Counted from the stretch's first letter, positions 7,828 through 15,145 are shown. The stretch: DNA of 15,935 bases from Deltaproteobacteria bacterium (GCA_011056825.1 DSBH01000095.1:1-15935), one strand, 5' to 3'. The notes: generated from the sequence alone by a model not told the origin. Translations and numbers: made by a program.

Positions 7828-8685
7828 TTATTTAAAAAAATCTTCGATCATCGGATTGATCCTGTCTGCTTCTTCGTGTTCTATCCAGTGAGAAGAATCC
7901 TCGAATTTCACCAGCTTTCCGTCGGTGCAGAACGCCATTGATTCATCGGCCTGTTCGGGAACGATGGCGACGTCCCGCACTCCCCAGAGGACCAGCACAG
8001 GTACGCGAACCTTGTAATCAGTGAGACGATCAGGTGGCGCCTGGAGGGCAGCGCGGTACCAGTTAACCATGGAAGTAAAGGCGCCCGGTTGCTTGAACGC
8101 TTCCCTGTATTTTTCAAGTTTCTCCGGCGGAAAAGTTCCCGGTTTGCTGGTAGAGACGAGCAGGTCGAGGGGCCATTGATACTCGTTCGCGGCAGCAAAA
8201 GTCTCGACGGCGCCGGGTATCTGGAAGTAAAAGACGTACCAGCTTCGTTCCATCTGCTTCTGGTTGCCGAAGAGGTGCTTTCCGAATACGACAGGATGAG
8301 GCACATTCATGATCACGAGGCGATTCAGCCTTTCGGGATAGTTCATTGAGAACCACCAGGAGACGGAAGCACCCCAGTCGTGGCCGACGAGGAAAATTCG
8401 GTCCCGTCCGTAATGTTCTATAATGCCCAGGGCGTCTTTGGCGGGTTCCTCTATCCGGTAAGGCGCTATTCCTTCCGGCTTGTCGCTCAGGTTATATCCC
8501 CGCTGGTCGGGAGCAACCACCAGGTATCCCCTCTTCGAGAAATACTCGATCTGTTTTTCCCAGGCGTACCAGAACTCGGGAAAGCCGTGAAGAAACATCA
8601 CCATGGGACCGTCAGAAGGACCTGCTTCCATTACATGCAGCGTAATGCCGTTGGTTTCAATAAAACGTTCCCGTAAATCATTCAC
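7828..8685 (-). CDS. alpha/beta hydrolase, epoxide-hydrolase-like
   Basis: This 285-residue cytoplasmic enzyme carries the full set of soluble epoxide hydrolase motifs. These are the oxyanion-hole HGFP (33-36), the nucleophile elbow GHDWGA with Asp103 in place of a serine, the acid Asp238 (WGVRDVAI) and the base His266 (SSHWIEHE). Two cap tyrosines that usually hold the epoxide oxygen are present at plausible places: Tyr153 (VFYFQ) and Tyr210 (NWYRA). Such enzymes open epoxides to diols through an alkyl-enzyme ester. Haloalkane and fluoroacetate dehalogenases share much of this layout, but the paired cap tyrosines favour epoxide hydrolase. The start is GTG at 8685, seven bases after AGGAGG. 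It follows the nitronate monooxygenase gene by 64 bp on the same strand, so the two are likely co-transcribed. Confidence 0.85.
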   Translation of the reverse strand: MNDLRERFIETNGITLHVMEAGPSDGPMVMFLHGFPEFWYAWEKQIEYFSKRGYLVVAPDQRGYNLSDKPEGIAPYRIEEPAKDALGIIEHYGRDRIFLVGHDWGASVSWWFSMNYPERLNRLVIMNVPHPVVFGKHLFGNQKQMERSWYVFYFQIPGAVETFAAANEYQWPLDLLVSTSKPGTFPPEKLEKYREAFKQPGAFTSMVNWYRAALQAPPDRLTDYKVRVPVLVLWGVRDVAIVPEQADESMAFCTDGKLVKFEDSSHWIEHEEADRINPMIEDFFK

Positions 8686-8749
8686 GATACACGCCTCCTT
8701 TCAGGAAAGTAATGTGCGATGTGCCTGAAGAAAAACCTTATTGCCGTCC

Positions 8750-9808
8750 TTAAAATATTGTTGTCAGCCTCCTGTTTGCCTCCTCGGCTTCAGCCACTAT
8801 TCGCCTGACAACCTCGGCACAGGGAAGCACCTCGTCGATCAGGCCGACGCCCTGACCTGCCGCCCAGAAGGGAAGATCGGTGTCTCCGTAGATCAATGCG
8901 GCCGCGGTTGCGCTGCCGCCTTTCTCGATCGGAACAGGTCCCTGGAATGTCATGAGATCGTTGAAGTCGATGTGTCCTTCTTTTTTGATAAGAACTTCGC
9001 GAATTTTATCGCTGAGTATCATTCTCAAAGAGCCGCGGCGCTCGCCGGTAAATCCGGATTGGCCGGTGCCGGGCTGTGAAACCATACCGTGGCGGATGGC
9101 GATTGTATCGCCGTCTCTGCTTTCCAGAAGGGCCTGTTTGTACCGTTCATGGGCCGGACATTCTTTCGTGGCGATGAACCGCGTACCCATGTAGACGCCT
9201 TCCGCGCCCAGCGCGAGAGCGGCCGCGAGCTGGCTGCCATGTGCGACACCTCCACCCGCGATTACCGGAATTTTGACGGCCCTGACGACCTGGGGAACAA
9301 GACAGAACGTGGTGTTCTGGTCGAACCCGCTGTGACCTCCACCATCGGTGCCGGAAACCACGATAGCGTCCACACCGGCCCGTTCCGCGCTCAAGGCGTG
9401 AGCGACGGAAGCGCAGGCGTGCACCACTTTCATGCCGGCTTCCTGCAATTGACTGGTATAAACGGCGGCGCTGCCCTGTGAGACGATCGCCACGGGGATT
9501 TTCTCCTCCATTCCCACGCGCATGCAACGCTCGCTGAATTCCTTATCCAGACCTCCCGCGCCGACGACGAAATTTACGGCGAAGGGTTTATCGGTAACCT
9601 TTCTCACGTCCCGGATCTGCTGCCGAAGTCTTTCTCCCGTTTCTTCCACATCGTTGGTCACAACAAGGCTTCCCGCGTTGGGACCCAGTGTGCCGAGACC
9701 GCCGGCGGCGGAAACAGCCGCGACCATTTCTGCGTTGGTAACCCATGCCATGGCGGCGAGAATTACGGGATGTTCTATTCCCAGTAATTCAGTGATCCGT
9801 GTTTTCAT
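8750..9808 (-). CDS. nitronate monooxygenase / FabK-like FMN enzyme
   Basis: This is a 352-residue TIM-barrel flavoprotein of the 2-nitropropane dioxygenase family. Visible family features are the opening ITELLGIEHPVILAAMAWVT, the substrate/flavin loop SGTDGGGHSG (152-161) and the phosphate-binding strands VIAGGGVAHG (182-191) and GVYMGTRFIAT (204-214). Members include nitronate monooxygenases, FabK enoyl-ACP reductases and uncharacterised CoA- or lipid-linked oxidoreductases. In an anaerobe an oxygen-independent reductase role is at least as likely as nitronate oxidation, and the sequence does not decide. ATG at 9808 has a strong AAGGAGGG site. It is the first gene of a probable operon with the epoxide-hydrolase-like gene and is transcribed away from the TetR/liv operon. 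Confidence 0.85.
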   Translation of the reverse strand: MKTRITELLGIEHPVILAAMAWVTNAEMVAAVSAAGGLGTLGPNAGSLVVTNDVEETGERLRQQIRDVRKVTDKPFAVNFVVGAGGLDKEFSERCMRVGMEEKIPVAIVSQGSAAVYTSQLQEAGMKVVHACASVAHALSAERAGVDAIVVSGTDGGGHSGFDQNTTFCLVPQVVRAVKIPVIAGGGVAHGSQLAAALALGAEGVYMGTRFIATKECPAHERYKQALLESRDGDTIAIRHGMVSQPGTGQSGFTGERRGSLRMILSDKIREVLIKKEGHIDFNDLMTFQGPVPIEKGGSATAAALIYGDTDLPFWAAGQGVGLIDEVLPCAEVVRRIVAEAEEANRRLTTIF

Positions 9809-9919
9809 AATCCCTCCTTAAAAAAGTAAGTGATAGCCGAACAGCTCGAGGCGGCCCAGATCTATAAATCTGAGTATTATTCATGACAGCGCGATGGAAC
9901 TTCCAATTTTTCGGTTGCA

Positions 9920-9947
9920 TACTTACCTATGAACGGACATATGTCAA
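9920..9947 (-). promoter_or_regulatory. candidate sigma-70 promoter for the flavoenzyme operon
   Basis: On the minus strand a perfect TTGACA (9942-9947) is followed after 16 bases by TAAGTA (9920-9925), a moderate -10 match. A transcript would begin roughly 100 bases before the ATG at 9808. The 10-base palindrome GACATATGTC (9936-9945) covers four bases of the -35 box. Confidence 0.45.
9936..9945. repeat. palindrome GACATATGTC overlapping the minus-strand -35 box
   Basis: This is a perfect 10-base palindrome, four of whose bases belong to the minus-strand TTGACA. A dimeric regulator bound here would block that promoter. Ten-base palindromes also occur by chance, so regulatory function is inferred only from position. 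Confidence 0.35.
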
Positions 9948-9970
9948 GAAAAAATTTAATTAGTCTCATT

Positions 9971-9988
9971 TTATGATAAGATTCATAA
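9971..9988. repeat. 18-bp inverted repeat TTATGA-N6-TCATAA
   Basis: Two perfect six-base arms flank six bases, in the AT-rich centre between the divergent promoters. The size suits a TetR-type or other dimeric regulator. The arms are AT-rich, so chance occurrence is possible. Confidence 0.4.
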
Positions 9989-9989
9989 C

Positions 9990-10030
9990 AATATGAAATC
10001 AATATGTTTAATATGATTACTGAAAATATG
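9990..10030 (+). repeat. four direct copies of AATATG
   Basis: AATATG occurs at 9990-9995, 10001-10006, 10010-10015 and 10025-10030. Start-to-start distances are 11, 9 and 15 bases, so the first three are close to one helical turn apart. It may be an iterated binding site upstream of the plus-strand promoter, or low-complexity AT-rich sequence. Confidence 0.35.
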
Positions 10031-10079
10031 AGAAGAGGGCATTTTGGATAGTTGTGAATATTACTCAATAAAAAAATTC

Positions 10080-10106
10080 TTGACAGTGATATATTTTTTG
10101 TATATC
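10080..10106 (+). promoter_or_regulatory. candidate sigma-70 promoter for the tetR-liv operon
   Basis: A perfect TTGACA (10080-10085) is followed by TATATC (10101-10106) after 15 bases, slightly short of the usual 17. Transcription would start about 115 bases before the ATG at 10235, leaving a leader that contains two possible hairpins (10130-10166 and 10170-10184). An inverted repeat covers the spacer and -10 box. Confidence 0.5.
10088..10106. promoter_or_regulatory. candidate operator: GATATA-N7-TATATC over the promoter
   Basis: A 19-base interrupted palindrome with perfect six-base arms lies inside the plus-strand promoter, its right arm coinciding with the -10 hexamer. Position and size are those expected for autorepression by a TetR-family protein encoded just downstream. 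Function is inferred; the arms are AT-rich and could arise by chance. Confidence 0.4.
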
Positions 10107-10169
10107 CCTCAACCGTACTTCAGAAAAATCCTTCGATGGAACCAGCCTCTGATCCCGATGCGAAGGGCG

Positions 10170-10184
10170 CGAAACCATGTTTCG
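10170..10184 (+). repeat. perfect hairpin/palindrome CGAAAC-CAT-GTTTCG in the leader
   Basis: Six-base perfect arms enclose three bases about 50 bases before the regulator's probable start. It could be an RNA hairpin in the leader or a second operator. A larger pair CCTTCG (10130-10135)/CGAAGG (10161-10166) lies just upstream. Confidence 0.4.
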
Positions 10185-10234
10185 TTTATCAGTCGAAAAC
10201 AGCGTTACAGGTTACGTATAGGAGAGTGAGAGGA

Positions 10235-11463
10235 ATGGATGCCTCAGAAAAAAACTCAGGATCCTTGAAGCGGCGGAGCAGGTTGTTTCCGATAAGGGGC
10301 TCAGTGATGCTACGATTTCTGAAATCGCCGGTGCCGCGGGTCTGGCGGATTCCGTTATTTACCAGTTCTTCAAGGGGAAAGAGGACCTCGTTTTTTCACT
10401 TCCCATCAGCCACGAGGAAGATTTTTTCACGTCTCTGAACGAACACCTGAAGGGCATATGGGATACGGAGAGCAGGCTGATGAAAATTCTCTGGTTCTAC
10501 CTCCGTTATTCCGACACACATCCTCAGTACTCAAAAATACTGTATTTTGATTGCTTCTCCTCGGTTAATTTTTACAGGAGTGCCGGGTACGCGTCGATTC
10601 GCCGGTACGCGAGGATTCTCCTGGAATGTCTCGAGCAGGGTGTTCGGGAAGGAAAGTTTTCCCGGGAAGTCGATACGGTCCTGGTGCGCGACATGATACT
10701 CGGAATGATGGGATGTGAAATCGTCCAGGCCATTGCTTCAAAGACAATTGATGCCACGGCGGCTGACGTTGAAGACATGATGTCGCTTATTCTGAGTATT
10801 CTGAGACCCAGGCCCGAAACGGAAGAAAACAAGGTCGACAAGATACTGGACGCGGCGGAAAAGGTGTTCGCGGAAAAGGGTGTGTACCGGGCACGTGTAC
10901 TGGATATCGCGAAATTGGCGGGTGTCTCTGAAGGTACCGTCTACGAATATTTCGGAAACAAGGAGGATCTGCTGCTGTCTCTTCCGGACCGGCATTTCCG
11001 TCGCTACCAAGAAGGACTCCCGGAAATATTTGAAATCAAGAGCCCGGTTTTAAAACTGCAGCGCTTCATCAAATACTATTTCTCCCTTTTCTTCGAAAAA
11101 CAGGACTTTCTCAAAGTATTCCTGGTCCAGATACAGCTTACCCGCCGGTTTTACGAAACCAAGCAATTCAATTTTTTTGTCCAGTTTTTCGATATTCTTC
11201 AGTCGATCGTGGAAGAGGGCATGGCCGACGGATCGTTCCGTCCCGATGTAAATCCAAGGGTATTCAGGAACATGTTCATAGGTACCTTCAATAATCTGAC
11301 GCTCCGCTGGTTTATCGTCCACGGCGACCGCCACGAGGACAAGATGCGGAAAATAGAGGAGGTGGCAGCACTGCTCTGTTTGGCGGTAACCGACATCCGC
11401 GTAGAATCTGCAATGATTGACAGTACAGAATACGTGCTAGACAGAAAAGGAGGGACTGTATGA
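10235..11463 (+). CDS. tandem TetR-TetR transcriptional regulator (start needs a frame change)
   Basis: One continuous frame (10222-11463) encodes two complete TetR units. The first HTH is at 10255-10400 (LRILEAAEQVVSDKG, then TISEIAGAAGL and VIYQFFKGKEDLVF), with its ligand domain to about 10815. The second HTH is at 10837-10983 (VDKILDAAEKVFAEKG, then VLDIAKLAGVSEGTVYEYF and GNKEDLLL), with its own ligand domain. The two HTHs are clearly related and start 194 codons apart, so one chain could act as a pseudo-dimer. No ATG, GTG or TTG exists in this frame between the stop at 10219-10221 and the ATG at 10480, which would omit the first HTH. Usable ATGs at 10235 (AGGAG ten bases before) and 10239 are in other frames; a shift in the seven A's at 10248-10254 joins them. 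The product would be about 409 residues. It ends one base before livH, so it likely autoregulates and controls the transporter operon. Confidence 0.75.
10249..10255 (+). other. slippery heptamer A AAA AAC at the TetR frame junction
   Basis: In the frame of ATG 10235 the codons are GAA AAA AAC, exactly the classical -1 slippery pattern. A -1 slip resumes at CTC 10255, the frame of the TetR HTH, giving MDASEKKLRILEAAEQ. Alternatively, loss of one A from the run would join ATG 10239 (MPQKKLRILEAAEQ). No strong downstream pseudoknot was seen, so a homopolymer sequencing error or real mutation is at least as likely. Confidence 0.4.
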
Positions 11464-11464
11464 A

Positions 11465-12337
11465 ATGCTGACCAATATCATTGTAAACGGCCTTGTTTCC
11501 GGAGGCATATACGCCGTTCTCGCCGTAGGTTTTTCTCTGATATTCGGAGTGGCGAAAATTCTGAATATGGCTCACACGGCTTTCTATATGCTTACCGCTT
11601 TTCTTGTTTTCGCCTGTACGTCTCTAGGGGGACTTTCACTTCCTGTTGCATTGTTCATAGCCATAGTGGCGACCACGATACTGGGAATGCTGTGTTTCAG
11701 GTTTCTCTTCGACCGGATTAAACACCATGAAACAGCGGTCATGATCATATCCGTCGCCGTAGCCCTTCTTCTTCAGGAAATCCTGCTTCTGATTTTCGGT
11801 GGTCACTACCGGGGTGTTCCTCCCTTCGCGCGCGGGTTCCTTGAGGTATTCGGCATAAGGCTGGCCTACCAGCAGTTGATCGCCATAGCCGCCACGGGCG
11901 TGATTCTCGTCGGACTGTGGATACTCCTCGAGAAAACAAGACTGGGGAACTCCATCCGGGCGGTCGCCCAGGACAGGGAAATCGCGAATCTCATGGGCAT
12001 TAACGTGAGCCGTATATTTCTCATCGTCATGGGTATTTCCGTCGCCCTGGCGGGGCTTGCCGGCGCCGTCGTAGCGCCCCTTTACGTGGTTGGTCCCACG
12101 ATGTGGATGCAGCCCCTGACCATCGTCCTGGCCGCGGTAGTGCTCGGCGGTCTCGGAAGCGTCGGCGGGTGTGTTCTGGGGGCGCTGATTCTCGGTTTCG
12201 TCGAGACCATCGTCGTCTTTACCATTCCGGCGGGCGCCTTTCTTCAGGGAACGTTCTCCCTCGGAATCATGGTGCTGGTATTGATGGTCCGGCCGGAGGG
12301 TCTCTTCGGCGTAGTTTTTGAAGAGGAAAGGCTGTAG
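11465..12337 (+). CDS. livH: branched-chain amino acid-type ABC transporter permease LivH
   Basis: This 290-residue inner-membrane permease is the first of the two channel subunits of a Liv-type (HAAT family) importer. The family opening IIVNGLVSGGIYAVLAVGFS is followed by LIFGVAKILNMAHTAFYM. The cytoplasmic coupling loop is RAVAQDREIANLMGINVSRIFLIVMGIS, and the C-terminal segment is AAVVLGGLGSVGGCVLGALILG. About eight hydrophobic segments fit the family. ATG at 11465 follows AGGAGG (11448-11453) by 11 bases and lies one base past the regulator's stop; livM starts two bases after its own stop. Despite the name, such transporters often import aromatic or other carboxylic acids, amides or urea. 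The neighbouring acyl-CoA synthetase favours a carboxylic acid here. Confidence 0.93.
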   Translation: MLTNIIVNGLVSGGIYAVLAVGFSLIFGVAKILNMAHTAFYMLTAFLVFACTSLGGLSLPVALFIAIVATTILGMLCFRFLFDRIKHHETAVMIISVAVALLLQEILLLIFGGHYRGVPPFARGFLEVFGIRLAYQQLIAIAATGVILVGLWILLEKTRLGNSIRAVAQDREIANLMGINVSRIFLIVMGISVALAGLAGAVVAPLYVVGPTMWMQPLTIVLAAVVLGGLGSVGGCVLGALILGFVETIVVFTIPAGAFLQGTFSLGIMVLVLMVRPEGLFGVVFEEERL

Positions 12338-12339
12338 CG

Positions 12340-13434
12340 ATGATATACTTCAATCTATTTTTCGGATGGATCAAACAGGAGATATTCGCGATACCCGGAC
12401 GTGTCATTGCCCTGGTTTTTTTCCTGCTACTCATCGCTCTGCCCCTGGTGACGCAGGATCCTTTTTATCTCCGCGTGTTCACGCTGGCTCTTATTTTTGC
12501 CATTTTTGCCGCTAGCTGGGACGTCCTTTCGGGATTCACCGGCCAGCTTAACCTCGGGCATGCCTTGTTTTTCGGCGTGTCGGCCTATACCGCCGGTCTG
12601 CTGAATATTCACCTGCAGTACTCTCCCTGGGTCACCATTCCCTGCGGCGCCGTGGTTGCCGTTTCGGTGGGGTTGTTTGCGGGCATCCCCGCACTGAGGC
12701 TTCGAGGATTTTACCTGGGGCTGGTTACCCTGACCTTCCCGCTCATCCTTCTGGGAATCCTGTTCGCCTTTCCCAACTTTACCGGAGGAGAGCTGGGCGT
12801 GTCCGGGATATCGAGGGTTTCATCGTCTGCCGTGGTCAATTACTATACCGCGATGGTGGTTTTCACGGTATCGGTCATGATTATGTGGAAGTTTACCGAT
12901 GCGAAAAGCAAGCTGCTTCGAACGGGCATCATACTGCACGCCATCCGCGAGGACGAGATAACGGCCCGGGCTTCGGGAATCAACACGACGTATTACAAGT
13001 TCATGGCATTCGCCCTCAGCGGTTTCTTCGCTGGAATCGCGGGCGGGCTTTATGTTCATTACATGCGAATCGCCGGTCCCCAGACACTGGATCTTTTCTT
13101 CTCGTTCCAGGCGATTCTGTGGACCATCTTCGGCGGCATCGCCACCATTTACGGTCCCGTGGCGGGTGTCTTTATTCTGTACCCGCTTCTCGAATTTCTC
13201 AACCTGACGGCGTGGGGAGAACTACTGCGGCAGATAATCTTTGCGGTGCTTCTGATCGTGGCGCTTATGTTCATGCCGGAAGGAATCACTGTGTGGATAC
13301 TGGATAAAATCGAGGTGAAATGCCCGCGCTGCAAGGTGGTAAACGTGTTTTACCGCAAGAAATGCCGGGCATGCAGAGCTCCCTTGCATCTGGTGAGGGA
13401 ATCCGAACACCAATACAATAAAGGGGAGGTGTGA
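12340..13434 (+). CDS. livM: Liv-type ABC transporter permease LivM with a C-terminal zinc-ribbon-like tail
   Basis: This 364-residue inner-membrane permease is the second channel subunit. Family signatures are SWDVLSGFTGQLNLGHALFF (59-78), ALRLRGFYLGLVTLTFPLI (118-136), TGGELGVSGI and the coupling loop AIREDEITARASGINTTYYK (201-220), then WTIFGGIATIYGPVAG. After the usual end (FMPEGITVWILDKIE) the chain continues about 40 residues with Cys328-x2-Cys331 and Cys342-x2-Cys345 separated by ten residues, a zinc-ribbon or rubredoxin-like pair of knuckles, and a hydrophilic tail. Ordinary LivM proteins stop without such cysteines. The tail follows the last membrane segment and should lie in the cytoplasm. 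The gene starts two bases after livH and ends three bases before the acyl-CoA synthetase gene. Confidence 0.92.
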   Translation: MIYFNLFFGWIKQEIFAIPGRVIALVFFLLLIALPLVTQDPFYLRVFTLALIFAIFAASWDVLSGFTGQLNLGHALFFGVSAYTAGLLNIHLQYSPWVTIPCGAVVAVSVGLFAGIPALRLRGFYLGLVTLTFPLILLGILFAFPNFTGGELGVSGISRVSSSAVVNYYTAMVVFTVSVMIMWKFTDAKSKLLRTGIILHAIREDEITARASGINTTYYKFMAFALSGFFAGIAGGLYVHYMRIAGPQTLDLFFSFQAILWTIFGGIATIYGPVAGVFILYPLLEFLNLTAWGELLRQIIFAVLLIVALMFMPEGITVWILDKIEVKCPRCKVVNVFYRKKCRACRAPLHLVRESEHQYNKGEV

Positions 13435-13437
13435 GAA

Positions 13438-15144
13438 GTGACGTCAATCTATGAAGAAAGACCGTGGCTGCAGCATTACCCGGAAGGCGTGAGTCCCGAA
13501 ATTACCTTTCCGTCGATGACGCTGGGCGAGGCTTTCGATGAAAGCACTGACAAATGGAGTCGCCGGACGGCAATAATTTTCTACGGCAACAAGATCAGCT
13601 ACGCTGAACTACGGGACATGGTGGACCGGTTCGCGGCGGCGCTCTCTTCCATGGGCGTGAAGAAAGGGGACAGGCTGGCTCTTCTCATGCTCAATTCGCC
13701 GGAATACATTATCAGCTTTTACGCTGCCGCGAAGATAGGCGCCGTAGTTACTCCCATCAGTCCCGTCTATGTTTCGAGCGAAATCAAGCACCAGCTCGAG
13801 GATAGCGGGGCGGAGACTATCATCTGTCAGGACATTCTCTACGAGGGCGTTGAGAGAAGCGAGGTTCCTCTCAAGAATATAATTCTTACCAATATCGCCG
13901 ACTCGCTTCCCAAATTCAAGAAACTCATGGGGAGTAGCATACTCAGGGGCGTGTATCAGAAAATGGCCGCGCCGGCGCCGGAAATTTTTGAAAAGCCGGG
14001 CATCATGAAATTTCACGCCGTGATTGCCCAGCACCCGCCGATCCCCCCGCGTGTGGATATAAATCCGGAAGAGGACCTCTTGATGCTTCCCTACACGGGC
14101 GGTACCACCGGCCCTCCCAAGGGCGTCATGATCACGCACGCCAACGCGATCGCCAATGTTCACCAGATTCACCAGTTTCTGTCGTTCCTGAAAGAAGGAG
14201 AAGAAACCCTGATAGCGTATATGCCCTATTATCACGCCGCGGGGAAAAGCGTCGCCGTTCTCATAGGGATACTCCTGGGGTACACCCAGGTGACGATTAC
14301 GACGCCTGATCTGGACGATATCATCTCGTCGACCATCAAGTACAAGGCAACTTTTTTCATGGGCGCGCCGACCATGTACGAGATGCTCAAAGATTATGAA
14401 AAAACGGACCGTGTGTCGTGGAAGAAGTTGAAAGTAATACTGGCCGGGGCGGATTCACTTCACGACGAGACCGTGCGTGACTGGGAGGAACGAACCGGCA
14501 CGCGCATCGTTGAAGGCTACGGTATGACTGAAACAACGGCGACGACGCACATGGATCCTCCGGGAGCGGAACGGTATGGATCGATCGGATTTCCCATTCC
14601 CGGGACATTGTCCGCCATTCTTGATCCCGATGAGGACAAGTTTCTGCCGCCCGGGGAAATAGGAGAAATCGTGAGCAGCGGGCCCCAGGTGACTCCCTTC
14701 GGTTACTGGAAAAGAGCGGATTCCACCCAGGACTGCGAGGCCTTCATTAACGGAAGACGGTGGTGGAGGACGGGCGATCTGGGAAGAATGGAGGAAGACG
14801 GTTATTTCTACGTTTATGACAGAAAGCGCGATCTTATCAAATACAAGGGGCTGAGGATCTTCGCGCGCGAGGTGGAAGAGGTGATCAAAACCCATCCGAA
14901 TGTCAAGGAGGTGGGCATTGTCGGCGTTCCCGATCTGAAGGTGGGGGAATACGTCAAGGCGATCATCGTCCTGGAAGGGGATGCCCGCGGGAAGGTCTCT
15001 GAAGCGGACATCATGGAGTTTTGCAAAGACAAGCTGGCTCATTACAAAATTCCGGCCATGATCGAATTCGTCGGGGAAATTCCGAAGACCGATATCGGCA
15101 AGGTTTCCAGAAGAGAAATCAGGGACCAGGTTGAGGAGGACTGA
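13438..15144 (+). CDS. acyl-CoA synthetase (AMP-forming), FadD-like
   Basis: This 568-residue enzyme of the adenylate-forming superfamily activates a carboxylic acid with ATP and CoA through an acyl-adenylate. The phosphate-binding loop is YTGGTTGPPKGVM (219-231). The A5 motif is GYGMTETTA (360-368), the ribose-binding TGD is in WWRTGDLG (442-449), and the hinge region is DRKRDLIKYKGLRI (461-474). The catalytic lysine is Lys555 (KTDIGKVSRRE). Length and the segment around NIADSLPKFKKLMG resemble long-chain FadD enzymes more than acetate or benzoate ligases, but specificity cannot be fixed. The start is GTG at 13438 after GGGGAGG. It sits inside the transporter operon between livM and livG, which suggests that it traps the imported acid as a CoA thioester. 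Confidence 0.92.
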   Translation: MTSIYEERPWLQHYPEGVSPEITFPSMTLGEAFDESTDKWSRRTAIIFYGNKISYAELRDMVDRFAAALSSMGVKKGDRLALLMLNSPEYIISFYAAAKIGAVVTPISPVYVSSEIKHQLEDSGAETIICQDILYEGVERSEVPLKNIILTNIADSLPKFKKLMGSSILRGVYQKMAAPAPEIFEKPGIMKFHAVIAQHPPIPPRVDINPEEDLLMLPYTGGTTGPPKGVMITHANAIANVHQIHQFLSFLKEGEETLIAYMPYYHAAGKSVAVLIGILLGYTQVTITTPDLDDIISSTIKYKATFFMGAPTMYEMLKDYEKTDRVSWKKLKVILAGADSLHDETVRDWEERTGTRIVEGYGMTETTATTHMDPPGAERYGSIGFPIPGTLSAILDPDEDKFLPPGEIGEIVSSGPQVTPFGYWKRADSTQDCEAFINGRRWWRTGDLGRMEEDGYFYVYDRKRDLIKYKGLRIFAREVEEVIKTHPNVKEVGIVGVPDLKVGEYVKAIIVLEGDARGKVSEADIMEFCKDKLAHYKIPAMIEFVGEIPKTDIGKVSRREIRDQVEED

Positions 15145-15145
15145 C

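Larger units (their letters stand above)
9809..10234. promoter_or_regulatory. 426-bp AT-rich divergent regulatory region
   Basis: This segment separates the minus-strand flavoenzyme operon from the plus-strand TetR/liv operon, and its middle (about 9945-10105) is much richer in A+T than the genes around it. It carries a candidate promoter in each direction, inverted repeats at 9936-9945, 9971-9988, 10088-10106 and 10170-10184, and four AATATG repeats. No protein-coding content is apparent. TetR-family proteins usually bind palindromes in such divergent regions, so it is the natural place for the operators of the adjacent regulator. Confidence 0.6.

Noticed and set aside
7354..7835. Plus-strand frames (119 and 88 codons) in the 455-bp intergenic gap
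   Set aside because: There is no plausible ribosome site, the composition is irregular, there is no recognisable domain, and one starts inside the transglycosylase gene.
10136..10438. 100-codon plus-strand frame as an independent small gene before the regulator
   Set aside because: Past 10255 it is out of frame with the clear TetR HTH coding; only its early part might serve as an N-terminal extension through a frame change.
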